From NCBI GenBank assembly GCA_016209155.1, contig JACQWU010000076.1:1-26695 (forward strand): 26,695 bases of DNA, given 5' to 3'. The notes beneath the pieces were generated by a model, which worked only from the letters and a program-made list of their open reading frames with translations, was not told where the DNA came from and did no database searches. The stretch is from Candidatus Desantisiibacteriota bacterium (lineage in GTDB: Bacteria; JACRDZ01). Within the stretch, counting starts at the first letter, position 1, and each line of letters starts with the position of its first letter. Below, piece by piece: positions 1 through 6,006 of the stretch. Both the position numbers and the translations under genes were made by a program.

Positions 1-135
1 TTGTACTTATCAAGCTGGATAATATCCTAATTTTTATGTTAACCGGTTTATTATTAAATAGAATAGATTAATCACTACTTTTAATCCTTTAGTATCATCC
101 TTAACTCCCATTTCCATTTGAATATAAAAAACGAT

Positions 136-163
136 TTGAAATAATACAAAAAAAGTGTATAAT
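136..163 (+). promoter_or_regulatory. Sigma70-type promoter of the PIN toxin-antitoxin pair
   Basis: TTGAAA at 136-141, a 16-base spacer and a perfect TATAAT at 158-163 lie 37 bases before the antitoxin start at 200. This is the best promoter match on the + strand in the first kilobase. Bases 1-135 show no convincing gene. Confidence 0.7.
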
Positions 164-199
164 TATAAATAATAGTTTTAAATTTATGGAGGGATTTTA

Positions 200-448
200 A
201 TGTATTCAGATGGTTTAATATTAATGGAAATCTATAATAAATTATTACAGATACCCGATGGAAAAATAAATGAGGTTAAAGATTTTATTGATTTTATTTT
301 ATCCAGGCATCAAATTAAAAAAAATAAAATAGTTAAACTGGATGGAATATGGTCAGGCAAAGGCTTTGAGAAAATTAATAATTTGGAAAAAGAATTAAAT
401 AATGTCCAAAAAAGTGTAACTAAATCTATTTTTAAAAAGGATATTTAG
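200..448 (+). CDS. Antitoxin-like small protein upstream of PIN toxin
   Basis: An 82-residue protein with a strong ribosome binding site (GGAGGG at 187-192) before ATG 200. The N-terminal half (about residues 8-38, with a run like IPDGKINEVKDFIDFILSR) resembles the DUF2281/VapB-type antitoxins that pair with PIN toxins. The second half is Lys/Asn-rich and ends in basic residues, as expected of a toxin-binding tail. The stop lies 4 bases before the PIN gene, so the two are almost certainly co-translated, and the antitoxin likely represses the shared promoter. The family assignment rests on gene order, size and a weak pattern match. No clear DNA-binding fold can be read from the sequence. Confidence 0.7.
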   Translation: MYSDGLILMEIYNKLLQIPDGKINEVKDFIDFILSRHQIKKNKIVKLDGIWSGKGFEKINNLEKELNNVQKSVTKSIFKKDI

Positions 449-452
449 ATTT

Positions 453-842
453 ATGGAGTATCTTGCTGATACAGTAACCATTGTTCGGCATTTTGCTAAA
501 ACCGGACAAATTGGCAAAACCGCTAAATTTATTATTGAAGAAACTGAAAAAGGGAAAAACCATATTTTTATTTCAGTAATTTCACTGGTTGAAATTATGT
601 ATCTATCCCAAAAAATGCGTATAAATATAAACCTCGCAGAAACATTACAGGTTATTAACACTTCAATAAATTATTCAACTGTTGATTTAACCCCACATAT
701 CGTAAGTATTGCAGAGACTATTGATTTTCCTGAACTTTTCGATAGGCTTATTATAGCTACTGCTGAATATTTAAAAATTCCAATATTAACAAGTGATGAA
801 AAAATTCAAAATATGAAAAATATTAAAACGATTTGGAAATAA
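453..842 (+). CDS. vapC: PIN-domain ribonuclease toxin (VapC-like)
   Basis: A 129-residue PIN-domain protein, the usual size for a single-domain VapC toxin. PIN toxins are Mg-dependent ribonucleases that cleave structured RNAs. The expected acidic residues are visible: Asp6 in the first strand (YLADT), Glu47 (SLVEIMYL), Asp97 (ELFDRLIIATA) and Asp115 (ILTSDEKI). The last helix-strand, in which a Leu/Ile-rich ATA segment is followed by PILTSD, is characteristic of the fold. The gene begins 4 bases after the upstream antitoxin stop, and no independent promoter is evident. All catalytic positions are present, so it looks intact. The exact RNA target cannot be told from sequence. Confidence 0.88.
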   Translation: MEYLADTVTIVRHFAKTGQIGKTAKFIIEETEKGKNHIFISVISLVEIMYLSQKMRININLAETLQVINTSINYSTVDLTPHIVSIAETIDFPELFDRLIIATAEYLKIPILTSDEKIQNMKNIKTIWK

Positions 843-932
843 AATATCCATTTAATATTTTAAGAGTGATGAAAATTAAAGGGAAAATATTTTTTTCAAT
901 CAATATTTGTTGCTTTTATTGTCCTATTTTAA

Positions 933-1547
933 TCATCGTAAAATAGTTAATCCTAAAAAATTATTATTTTTATCAAAGTCAAAAATAACCGGAAATTTTT
1001 TCAAATCTTTCTTTTTTATTTCCCATGGAAAACCACTGTATTTTTCTCCGGGTTTTATTTTGATTTTATCAAATTTTATATGTATAAGATGCTTATCGAG
1101 AGAACACTCAATTCCTCTTTCTTTAAGCTTCACAATTCTATCTTCAGCAATATTAATTTCATGTTTATTTCCAAACAAGTTTGATTTGTAGGAGTTAAAA
1201 ACATCTACATTTAGTATTGCACCATAAAAATCAATTGTGTCATTAAGAATTTGAGCTTCTTTTTTATTTTTAAAAGTCTTTTTTGAGTTTGGGCTTAATA
1301 TCGCACCCATTTTTTTGGGACCTGTTTTTGGAAGTAGGATATAAAAATTTTCATTGCCCTTAACTTTTCCGCATATTTTACATGTTTCTTTTTTATTCTT
1401 TATCTTTTTATAGTTATCCCAATGTTTACATTGTAAACCTAAAAATTCCCAAGCTAAACCAAGCTGTTGATAAATATTAAAAAATGTCTGAGCTTCTTTT
1501 TTGTTTATAGTTTTGTTTTTAAGAAATTTATCATTGATAAAATTCAT
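933..1547 (-). CDS. Hypothetical protein with possible zinc site
   Basis: A 204-residue Lys/Asn-rich soluble protein that I do not recognise. Cys40-x-His42 and Cys56-x2-Cys59 (CKHW and CKICG) could form one zinc-binding knuckle near the N-terminus. A helix before it (residues 16-36) and a C-terminal segment ending in FDFDKNNNFLGLTIL look like a small alpha/beta fold. That final stretch faintly recalls the DUF2283 motif. There is no signal peptide or membrane segment. The ATG at 1547 has no clear Shine-Dalgarno. The reading frame stays open upstream to the TAG ending the decayed RHH antitoxin, so the gene probably depends on upstream transcription of the - strand run. It occupies the toxin position after an antitoxin but has no MazF or RelE signature. 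Confidence 0.6.
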   Translation of the reverse strand: MNFINDKFLKNKTINKKEAQTFFNIYQQLGLAWEFLGLQCKHWDNYKKIKNKKETCKICGKVKGNENFYILLPKTGPKKMGAILSPNSKKTFKNKKEAQILNDTIDFYGAILNVDVFNSYKSNLFGNKHEINIAEDRIVKLKERGIECSLDKHLIHIKFDKIKIKPGEKYSGFPWEIKKKDLKKFPVIFDFDKNNNFLGLTILR

Positions 1548-1589
1548 ACTTTCAAAAAGATTTGAACTCGTTTTTATTAACCGGATGGT

Positions 1590-1745
1590 CTAAATATCCT
1601 TTTTATGTTTCTTTTCCAATTCCTTTAGGTTTATATTTTTTATAGTTTTTCTGAGGGCATTTCGAGTAAACGCGGAACGCGAAATATTAAAATATTTTAC
1701 AATCTTGTCCACTGTTTCAACTAAATCATTAAAATCTATATTCAT
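1590..1745 (-). pseudogene. RHH antitoxin (MazE/VapB-like), frameshifted remnant
   Basis: A 51-codon frame starts at ATG 1745 and encodes a ribbon-helix-helix pattern (FNDLVETVDKIVKYF, then ISRSAFTRNALRKTIKNI) that ends LEKKHKKDI-stop at 1590. Reading the adjacent frame after the A5 run (plus-strand T at 1600-1604) restores the usual continuation of this family, GYLDHPVNKNEF. One lost A in that homopolymer therefore explains the premature end. The start codon overlaps the last codons of the upstream barrel gene by 17 bases. No toxin of the usual MazF type follows. This could be true decay or a homopolymer sequencing error. Confidence 0.6.
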
Positions 1746-2163
1746 ATGATATTATTGGAACAAATCCTTCGTATTGCATAAAATATTGGCCGTAACTTAT
1801 CCCTAAATTTCAAAAATTATGTTCATTAAGTATAAATTGGTATGCCAAATTAGCATGTATACCTACTATTCCTATTGTCCCCGCGCATACTATTCCATTT
1901 CCATTACGATTAGCATAATATGAAATTCCGGCACCGGCAAGTATGGTACCAATACCACCTGTTAGAAAAAATGCGGTATTTTTATTTATTATAAATTCTT
2001 TTGAAATTCCAGCATAATTCCATGCTTTAACATCACCAATACCTAAATTTATTGTCCAGGTTTTTTCAGATTCAGTATTTGTATTAAGAGAAGATGCATA
2101 CCCAAATGACGGATAAAACAAAATAACAATATAAAATAAAAAACAAATATATATTTTTTTCAT
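1729..2163 (-). pseudogene. Small outer-membrane beta-barrel-like protein, in-frame TGA
   Basis: The frame begins with a signal peptide (MKKIYICFLFYIVILFYP then GYASS) and continues with Gly- and aromatic-rich alternating segments typical of small porin-like barrels (WTINLGIGDVKAW, FFLTGGIGTILAGAG). A TGA at 1810-1812 stops it after 117 residues. The same frame then runs 26 more residues, ending SYEYRF-stop at 1729, a classic C-terminal barrel strand with terminal Phe. This suggests a nonsense mutation in a gene of about 144 codons. ATG 2163 was chosen because it puts the basic n-region directly before the hydrophobic core; ATG 2181 is possible. It sits 7 bases after the RelE-like toxin stop. 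Its role is unknown. Confidence 0.6.
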
Positions 2164-2170
2164 CGCATTT

Positions 2171-2479
2171 TTAATACGCATTTTGTCTTGTTTCAATACT
2201 CGTAATAAAAATTATTTTTTCTTTATCATCAATTTCATAGAATAATCGATAGTTTCCTATGCGGTATCGCCATGTGGGAGGTATAAAATTTTTTAGTTTT
2301 TTAATGTTTAATCCGCAATGCGGGTTTTCTTTAATTTGGGGATAAATATAACTTTCTATTTTTTTATAGATTTTTTTCTGCCGGCTATTTCCTATTTCCT
2401 CGATATCTCTTAAAAATTGTTCTGTTTCAAAAATCTTATATTTAGACAAATCTGCCTCGTTTTTTCCGCGCGTCTTCAC
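2171..2479 (-). CDS. RelE/ParE-superfamily toxin
   Basis: A toxin of the RelE/ParE fold. The N-terminal strand-helix (YKIFETEQFLRDIEEI) leads into a Lys-rich helix. The C-terminal sheet has the typical GLNIKKLKNF, WRYRIGNYRLFYEID and IIFITSIETRQNAY segments, carrying the Arg/Tyr residues used on ribosome-bound mRNA in RelE-type toxins. The frame can start at GTG 2479 (102 residues, overlapping the antitoxin by 38 bases) or at TTG 2449 (92 residues, GAGG just before it, overlap 8 bases). The shorter product begins MSKYKIF, closer to the family's usual N-terminus. Whether the target is mRNA (RelE) or gyrase (ParE) cannot be decided from sequence alone. Confidence 0.85.
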   Translation of the reverse strand: MKTRGKNEADLSKYKIFETEQFLRDIEEIGNSRQKKIYKKIESYIYPQIKENPHCGLNIKKLKNFIPPTWRYRIGNYRLFYEIDDKEKIIFITSIETRQNAY

Positions 2480-2681
2480 TGCCTTTTTTTAATTTCCCCA
2501 ATAGCTTCTCATTTCCTAATATTTCTGCCATTTCAAAATCATCCGTTAATTCAATATTATCAATATATTTAAGTGTTGCGGTCTCTATGAAATTTGATAT
2601 TGACCTGTTTTCCAAATCAGCATGCCTTTTAAAACGATCTAAAAGCGATTCATTTATTCTTAACGTAACTGTTTTCGCCAT
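2442..2681 (-). CDS. Ribbon-helix-helix antitoxin of the RelE-like toxin
   Basis: A 79-residue antitoxin. The N-terminal strand AKTVTLRINESLLDRFKRHA, then LENRSISNFIETATLKYI, is a textbook RHH (CopG/RelB-DNA-binding type) domain. The rest is acidic then basic and probably wraps the toxin. The start ATG 2681 is preceded by GAGGTGA at good spacing. The gene overlaps the toxin start, so the pair is translationally coupled. The promoter 40-70 bases upstream contains a 10-bp-period direct repeat that suits RHH tetramer binding, implying the usual autorepression. Confidence 0.88.
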   Translation of the reverse strand: MAKTVTLRINESLLDRFKRHADLENRSISNFIETATLKYIDNIELTDDFEMAEILGNEKLLGKLKKGSEDARKKRGRFV

Positions 2682-2720
2682 TTTTATTTCACCTCATATT
2701 TAATGCTATGTGCTGAATAT

Positions 2721-2749
2721 AATATATTACATTTGCTTACATTTGTCAA
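2721..2749 (-). promoter_or_regulatory. Promoter of the RHH/RelE-like operon
   Basis: Read on the - strand: TTGACA (2749-2744), a 17-base spacer and TATATT (2726-2721). Both boxes and the spacing are near consensus. The -10 box ends 40 bases upstream of the antitoxin ATG at 2681. Confidence 0.75.
2729..2745 (-). promoter_or_regulatory. Probable antitoxin operator (two half-sites)
   Basis: Two exact copies of ACATTTG (plus strand 2729-2735 and 2739-2745) are spaced exactly 10 bp apart, one helical turn, between the -35 and -10 boxes. RHH dimers bind such repeats side by side, so this is a likely autoregulatory operator. The half-sites are seen; binding is inferred. Confidence 0.55.
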
Positions 2750-2754
2750 TACCT

Positions 2755-2784
2755 TTGGATTATTAATTGATTTTGTTATATAAT
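2755..2784 (+). promoter_or_regulatory. Possible promoter of the lipoprotein/GHKL pair
   Basis: TTGGAT at 2755-2760, an 18-base spacer and TATAAT at 2779-2784. A second TATAAT sits at 2792-2797. The region is very AT-rich, so chance matches are likely. It is divergent from the antitoxin promoter. Confidence 0.35.
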
Positions 2785-2849
2785 ATCAGTATATAATATT
2801 AATTTATGAAAACGAATAATTATCAGATAAATCAGGGAGGTAAACACAT

Positions 2850-3230
2850 ATGAAAAAAATATTTTTTTTGCCGGTTATTTTAATGTTTGTTATAGCTTCA
2901 TTTCTTTTTTCCTGCGGACCTGATCTTAAAAAGTATGAATATTTAAAAACTCCGCAAATTCGAAATATCCCAAAACAGAAGATGATTACTGTTCATGTTC
3001 AGGGTGACCCAAATGCTGCAGGAGGGAAAGCGTTTAAAACACTTTTTAAAATGTTTTACAAATTAAAGGGGAAAAACAAAGAAGTGGAATCATCTGCACC
3101 GCGCGCGCGCTGGCCAAAATCTTTGAGTACACCCAAAAATGAATGGATAGGTATTTATGGTCTTCCTATTCCTGAAAGTGTAAAATTTTTACAGGAGGAG
3201 GATTCTTCACCATTGATAAGAGCCATATAA
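2850..3230 (+). CDS. GyrI-like-domain lipoprotein, 3' truncated
   Basis: A 126-residue protein with a lipoprotein signal: basic MKK, a hydrophobic core and lipobox LFSC with Cys22. GGGAGG at 2835-2840 supports ATG 2850. Residues about 36-112 (KMITVHVQGDPN, FKTLFKMFYKL, APRARWP, NEWIGIYGLPIPESV) match, from memory, the first half of a family of envelope proteins with a GyrI/SOUL-like ligand-binding fold. In that family the chain continues about 80-100 residues through an EYGTVAEILHxGPYSEE-type segment. Here it ends within 14 residues of PIPESV in non-family sequence and overlaps the next gene. I infer loss of the C-terminal half, so the product is probably not functional. Confidence 0.65.
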   Translation: MKKIFFLPVILMFVIASFLFSCGPDLKKYEYLKTPQIRNIPKQKMITVHVQGDPNAAGGKAFKTLFKMFYKLKGKNKEVESSAPRARWPKSLSTPKNEWIGIYGLPIPESVKFLQEEDSSPLIRAI

Positions 3231-4636
3231 CAACAATTGGGGAAAAACTTTATGCCGAGAGCATTGAATTTGTAAGAGAGCTTGTTAATAATGCTTATGA
3301 TGCTGATAGCTCTTTAGTTGAGATTTTGGTCGAAGAAGATAGAATTGAAATCAGGGATAATGGAGCAGGAATGGATATGGATGGACTTAAGCAATATTTT
3401 AATATAGGTTCACAACATAAACTTTTTACCCCGAAATCTCCAGTATTCGGAAGAGACAGAATCGGGCAATTCGGGATTGGCAAATTTGCCAGTCTTTCAG
3501 CCTGCAGGCTATTTGAAGTTATAACAAAAAAAAATGATTTTGTCGGCAGAGTAATTTTTAACAAGGATAATTGGGAAGGGACAAAAGATTTATGGCAGCT
3601 TCCATTTGAAAGACTTCCTGTTGATTTTAAAAAACACAATGGCACAACTGTAATATTAATCGGGCTTGAAAGAAAATTTGATCCTAAAAATATTGAAGAA
3701 AAAATTATTGAAGGTACACCGATTAAAGCTCCTAATTTTAAAGTTAAAATAAATAATCATATCATTATTCCGCGGAGTTTATCCGGTCATAAAATTCCAT
3801 TCCTTGAGGGCTCATCTTTTGGAATTGTAAGCGGAGAAATAATTATAATACCTGAAACAGCTGTTTTAGAAAAAGAGCCCGGGATTGAAATAAAAGTCAA
3901 ACAAGTAACAGTAAAAAGAGAACTTTTCGGTATGGAAACCTGGGGAAAAGGAATAACAAGGATAGGTGGTGAGGTTAATGCGGACTTTCTTCCTATTACA
4001 AGTGATAGAACCGGTTTTATCAAAGATTCTCCGGAATATCAGGAATTTTTAAAAATTATGGAAAGAATAATGGAAATAGTTAAAGTATCTTTCCAAAAAC
4101 TAACTGTAAAAAAAGAAGGCAAAAAAGTAAACCGTGCTTTAAAAGAAGCTCTTCAGCGAATATATAGAGCGCTGGCAGCGAATCCAGATTTATCTCCTTT
4201 TGGCTGTTTCCCTATCGGGAATGAAGCAAAAGGTGCTGGTGGAGCTGCTCTTCCGGAAAAATCCGGAGAAAACGGGAATGAAGAAGTTAAAGTTGAAGAA
4301 AAAAAAGAAAAACCAAAGATTAAAAGAAAAAAGAAACCAAAAGTAAAAAAACTTACACCGGATGCTATTATTAAAAGAATAAAATTTGGAGACACAGGAG
4401 TATCATGTGTTGTTGACAGTTTTGGTGAGGATGGCCCTGAAGTTTTTTCTGAAGAGACAACAATTTATATTAACCGCGACCATTCTCTTTACAAAAGAGA
4501 ATCATCAAAAGCAGATACTCATATATTGAATTTAGCAAGACTTATAACTCAGGAAATTGCACTTATGAAGGACCCTCGAAACCCGCGGCATGCGTTTGAA
4601 ATGCAAAGTAAATTGCTTAGGGATGCTTTTGTTTAG
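3212..4636 (+). CDS. GHKL ATPase (Hsp90/MutL-type), abnormal start
   Basis: A cytosolic ATP-binding protein of about 474 residues. The Bergerat fold is clear: N-box in RELVNNAYDAD (codons near 3280), G1 motif IRDNGAGM, G2 motif GQFGIGKFASLS and a following KNGTTVIL-like strand. A Lys-rich linker (around 4285-4350) leads to a conserved-looking C-terminal part (YINRDHSLYKRES, LARLITQEIALMKDPRNPRHAFE). The frame has no ATG before the N-box. TTG 3326 would delete the N-box Asn and cannot be the true start. An AGGAGGAGG at 3192-3200 precedes ATT 3212, which may serve as a rare start coupled to the lipoprotein gene. Alternatively the real start was lost when the two genes were joined. Such ATPases occur in repair and defence modules; its role here is unknown. 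Confidence 0.75.
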   Translation: MDKSHITTIGEKLYAESIEFVRELVNNAYDADSSLVEILVEEDRIEIRDNGAGMDMDGLKQYFNIGSQHKLFTPKSPVFGRDRIGQFGIGKFASLSACRLFEVITKKNDFVGRVIFNKDNWEGTKDLWQLPFERLPVDFKKHNGTTVILIGLERKFDPKNIEEKIIEGTPIKAPNFKVKINNHIIIPRSLSGHKIPFLEGSSFGIVSGEIIIIPETAVLEKEPGIEIKVKQVTVKRELFGMETWGKGITRIGGEVNADFLPITSDRTGFIKDSPEYQEFLKIMERIMEIVKVSFQKLTVKKEGKKVNRALKEALQRIYRALAANPDLSPFGCFPIGNEAKGAGGAALPEKSGENGNEEVKVEEKKEKPKIKRKKKPKVKKLTPDAIIKRIKFGDTGVSCVVDSFGEDGPEVFSEETTIYINRDHSLYKRESSKADTHILNLARLITQEIALMKDPRNPRHAFEMQSKLLRDAFV

Positions 4637-4780
4637 AGGAGTGGGTATACAATGGGAAATCGTCATAGTCTTTTTTTTAAATTCTCTTTCATTTCTTTTG
4701 CTGCTTTTTTCTGTTCTTCCGTAGCATTTTGTTTTTATTGGTAATTACATTAAATAAATAAACAAAATAAATAAAATTCC

Positions 4781-4808
4781 TTGACAAAATCATTGTTTTT
4801 GATATATA
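4781..4808 (+). promoter_or_regulatory. Probable promoter of the response-regulator gene
   Basis: A perfect TTGACA at 4781-4786, a 16-base spacer and TATATA at 4803-4808. It would give a leader of about 200 bases before ATG 5016. Confidence 0.55.
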
Positions 4809-4962
4809 AGTATAAGTATTCTAATTCTTTTCTTGCTATAACTACTGCAAGCAATATGTACATTAAAACATTTATAAAGTAAAGGTTGCTGCAATCTATT
4901 CCTGTGTATAACCGATGTATAACAAAATTTCTTCCAATGAAATTCATACTCATAAGGATAGT

Positions 4963-4998
4963 CTATTATTCAATATTCATTTACTATTTGAATAGTAG
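4963..4998 (+). promoter_or_regulatory. Inverted repeat before the response-regulator start
   Basis: CTATTATTCAA at 4963-4973 is the near-perfect reverse complement (10 of 11) of TTGAATAGTAG at 4988-4998, with a 14-base loop. It ends 17 bases before ATG 5016, which has no clear Shine-Dalgarno. It could be an autoregulatory operator or an mRNA hairpin that limits translation. Confidence 0.4.
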
Positions 4999-5015
4999 AT
5001 TTAAAATAATTTAAT

Positions 5016-5651
5016 ATGGATACACAATTAAAAATTATAATAATTGAAAATGATATTATTTTACTTGAAAAATTAAATCTGATATTAAGCGGAGAGCCAG
5101 GGATAGAAGTTGCCGGTATTTTTAATTCTACAGATAAAGCTATGTCTTTAATAGAAAAAATATCTCCGGATATTGTTCTGACTGAACTGAGTTTTCCTGA
5201 TATTTCAGGTATTGAATTAATTAAAAATATAAAAAATAAAATCCCTGATTCACAAATATTAATATATACAAACATCGATGAAGGGGAGAATATTTTTTCT
5301 GCGTTAAAAGCGGGTGTATCAGGTTATATCTTAAAGGGAAGTTCGGCAAAAGAAATCATAGAATCAATTTATTCCCTTTATCAGGGCGGTGTTCCAATGA
5401 GCCCTAAAATTGCACGAAAGGTAATATTGGAATTTCAAAAAAATAGCGCTCCTGAAGCTTATATCCTAACTCAAAGAAAAAAAGATATACTTAAATTCAT
5501 TGATCAGGGATATAGCTATAAAGAAATTTCAAACAAATTACAAATAAGTACAAATACAGTCCACACTCATATAAAATATATTTATGATAAACTCCAAGCC
5601 AAAGATAGACACGAAGCCCTTCATATAGCAAAAAGAAAAGGTTTGATTTAA
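5016..5651 (+). CDS. LuxR/NarL-type response regulator, Asp-to-Glu receiver
   Basis: A 211-residue protein: receiver domain (about residues 5-122) and a C-terminal LuxR-type helix-turn-helix (about 150-211: LTQRKKDILKFIDQGYSYKE, then ISTNTVHTHIKYIYDKL, a standard recognition helix). The receiver is atypical. The acceptor position in SPDIVLTELSFPD is Glu57 rather than Asp, and the first acidic pair, normally DD, is Glu11-Asn12. Thr85 and Lys107 are kept. Glu at this position often mimics the phosphorylated state, so the protein may act without a kinase; none is encoded nearby. It lies directly upstream of the eCIS cluster in the same direction and is the obvious candidate to control it. The target is inferred from position only. 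Confidence 0.85.
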   Translation: MDTQLKIIIIENDIILLEKLNLILSGEPGIEVAGIFNSTDKAMSLIEKISPDIVLTELSFPDISGIELIKNIKNKIPDSQILIYTNIDEGENIFSALKAGVSGYILKGSSAKEIIESIYSLYQGGVPMSPKIARKVILEFQKNSAPEAYILTQRKKDILKFIDQGYSYKEISNKLQISTNTVHTHIKYIYDKLQAKDRHEALHIAKRKGLI

Positions 5652-5826
5652 TTATAACGAAATATTTTCTTAATCATTAACCGCTTACTACCTAAAAATA
5701 CCCTATCATGGTGATTGTAAATAACCCATTGTTAATATTACTATTAGAAAATTAAATAAATAATAAAAATTATCCGGAGTACGTTATTGTTATTTTATTT
5801 AAGTAAACTTTAAAAGCATATGGCGG

Positions 5827-5860
5827 TAGCTTATCTTTGTATAAATTTTTAAATAAGCTA
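5827..5860 (+). promoter_or_regulatory. Candidate upstream activator site
   Basis: TAGCTTAT (5827-5834) and ATAAGCTA (5853-5860) are perfect reverse complements separated by 18 bases. The centre (5843.5) lies about 63 bases before the start point expected from the -10 box, a usual position for NarL/FixJ-type activators. Binding is inferred. Confidence 0.4.
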
Positions 5861-5869
5861 CAGTAAAGC

Positions 5870-5900
5870 AGATAAAATTTTATCTAAAAGTGCTTATAAT
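5870..5900 (+). promoter_or_regulatory. Palindrome and -10 box of the eCIS promoter
   Basis: AGATAAAATTTTATCT (5870-5885) is a perfect 16-bp palindrome. TATAAT follows at 5895-5900. The palindrome covers where a -35 box would lie, so it could be an operator. The AT-rich composition makes chance palindromes possible. Confidence 0.4.
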
Positions 5901-5949
5901 CTAATGTACCTGGAAATTGAAAACATAACTTAGACTGAAGGTTTTTAGG

Positions 5950-5992
5950 CTTAAGGCTGAAAGCTAAGTCGCTGCCGAAGGCAGCTTAACTT
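5950..5992 (+). promoter_or_regulatory. Two leader hairpins abutting the sheath Shine-Dalgarno
   Basis: GCT-gaa-AGC (5956-5964) is flanked by CTTA (5950-5953) and TAAG (5965-5968). GCTGCC-gaa-GGCAGC (5971-5985) is flanked by AAGT (5966-5969) and ACTT (5989-5992). The outer pairs share bases 5966-5968, so the extended forms exclude each other. The second hairpin ends one base before the Shine-Dalgarno. Confidence 0.45.
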
Positions 5993-6006
5993 GAGGAGGA
6001 AAGAAA

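Larger units (their letters stand above)
4637..5015 (+). other. Gene-poor stretch before the response regulator
   Basis: No convincing gene is present. It contains a good promoter (4781-4808), roughly 200 bases of leader and an inverted repeat (4963-4998). The frames that stay open here lack ribosome binding sites and protein-like composition. Confidence 0.6.
5652..6006 (+). promoter_or_regulatory. Control region of the eCIS operon
   Basis: Contains no gene. From left to right: an 8-bp inverted repeat (5827-5860), a 16-bp palindrome (5870-5885), TATAAT (5895-5900) without a good -35, two small hairpins (5950-5992) and a strong Shine-Dalgarno GAGGAGGA (5993-6000). A -10 box without a -35 fits an activator-dependent promoter. 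Confidence 0.5.

Noticed and set aside
1-135. Short open frames at the left edge
   Set aside because: Under 30 codons, no ribosome binding site, nothing recognisable.
907-1191. 94-residue + strand frame opposite the 204-residue protein
   Set aside because: Antisense shadow; no ribosome binding site and no protein-like pattern.
1810-1812. TGA read as Trp (alternative genetic code or recoding)
   Set aside because: Several sound genes in the window end with TGA at natural family ends (for example 8983, 15510 and 19284), and no selenocysteine or recoding element was recognised.
3326-3328. TTG as the start of the GHKL ATPase
   Set aside because: It would remove the N-box (RELVNNAYDAD) needed to bind ATP-Mg, which is encoded in the same frame just upstream.
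4650-4745. - strand stretch reading like the end of a protein (EEQKKAAKEMKENLKKRL)
   Set aside because: Only about 23 codons between stops with no start codon. The A-rich strand gives Lys/Glu-rich peptides by chance, though a gene remnant cannot be excluded.
4750-4953. 67-residue - strand frame in the gap before the response regulator
   Set aside because: No ribosome binding site, odd composition, and it overlaps a good + strand promoter and leader. Probably a chance frame in AT-rich DNA.
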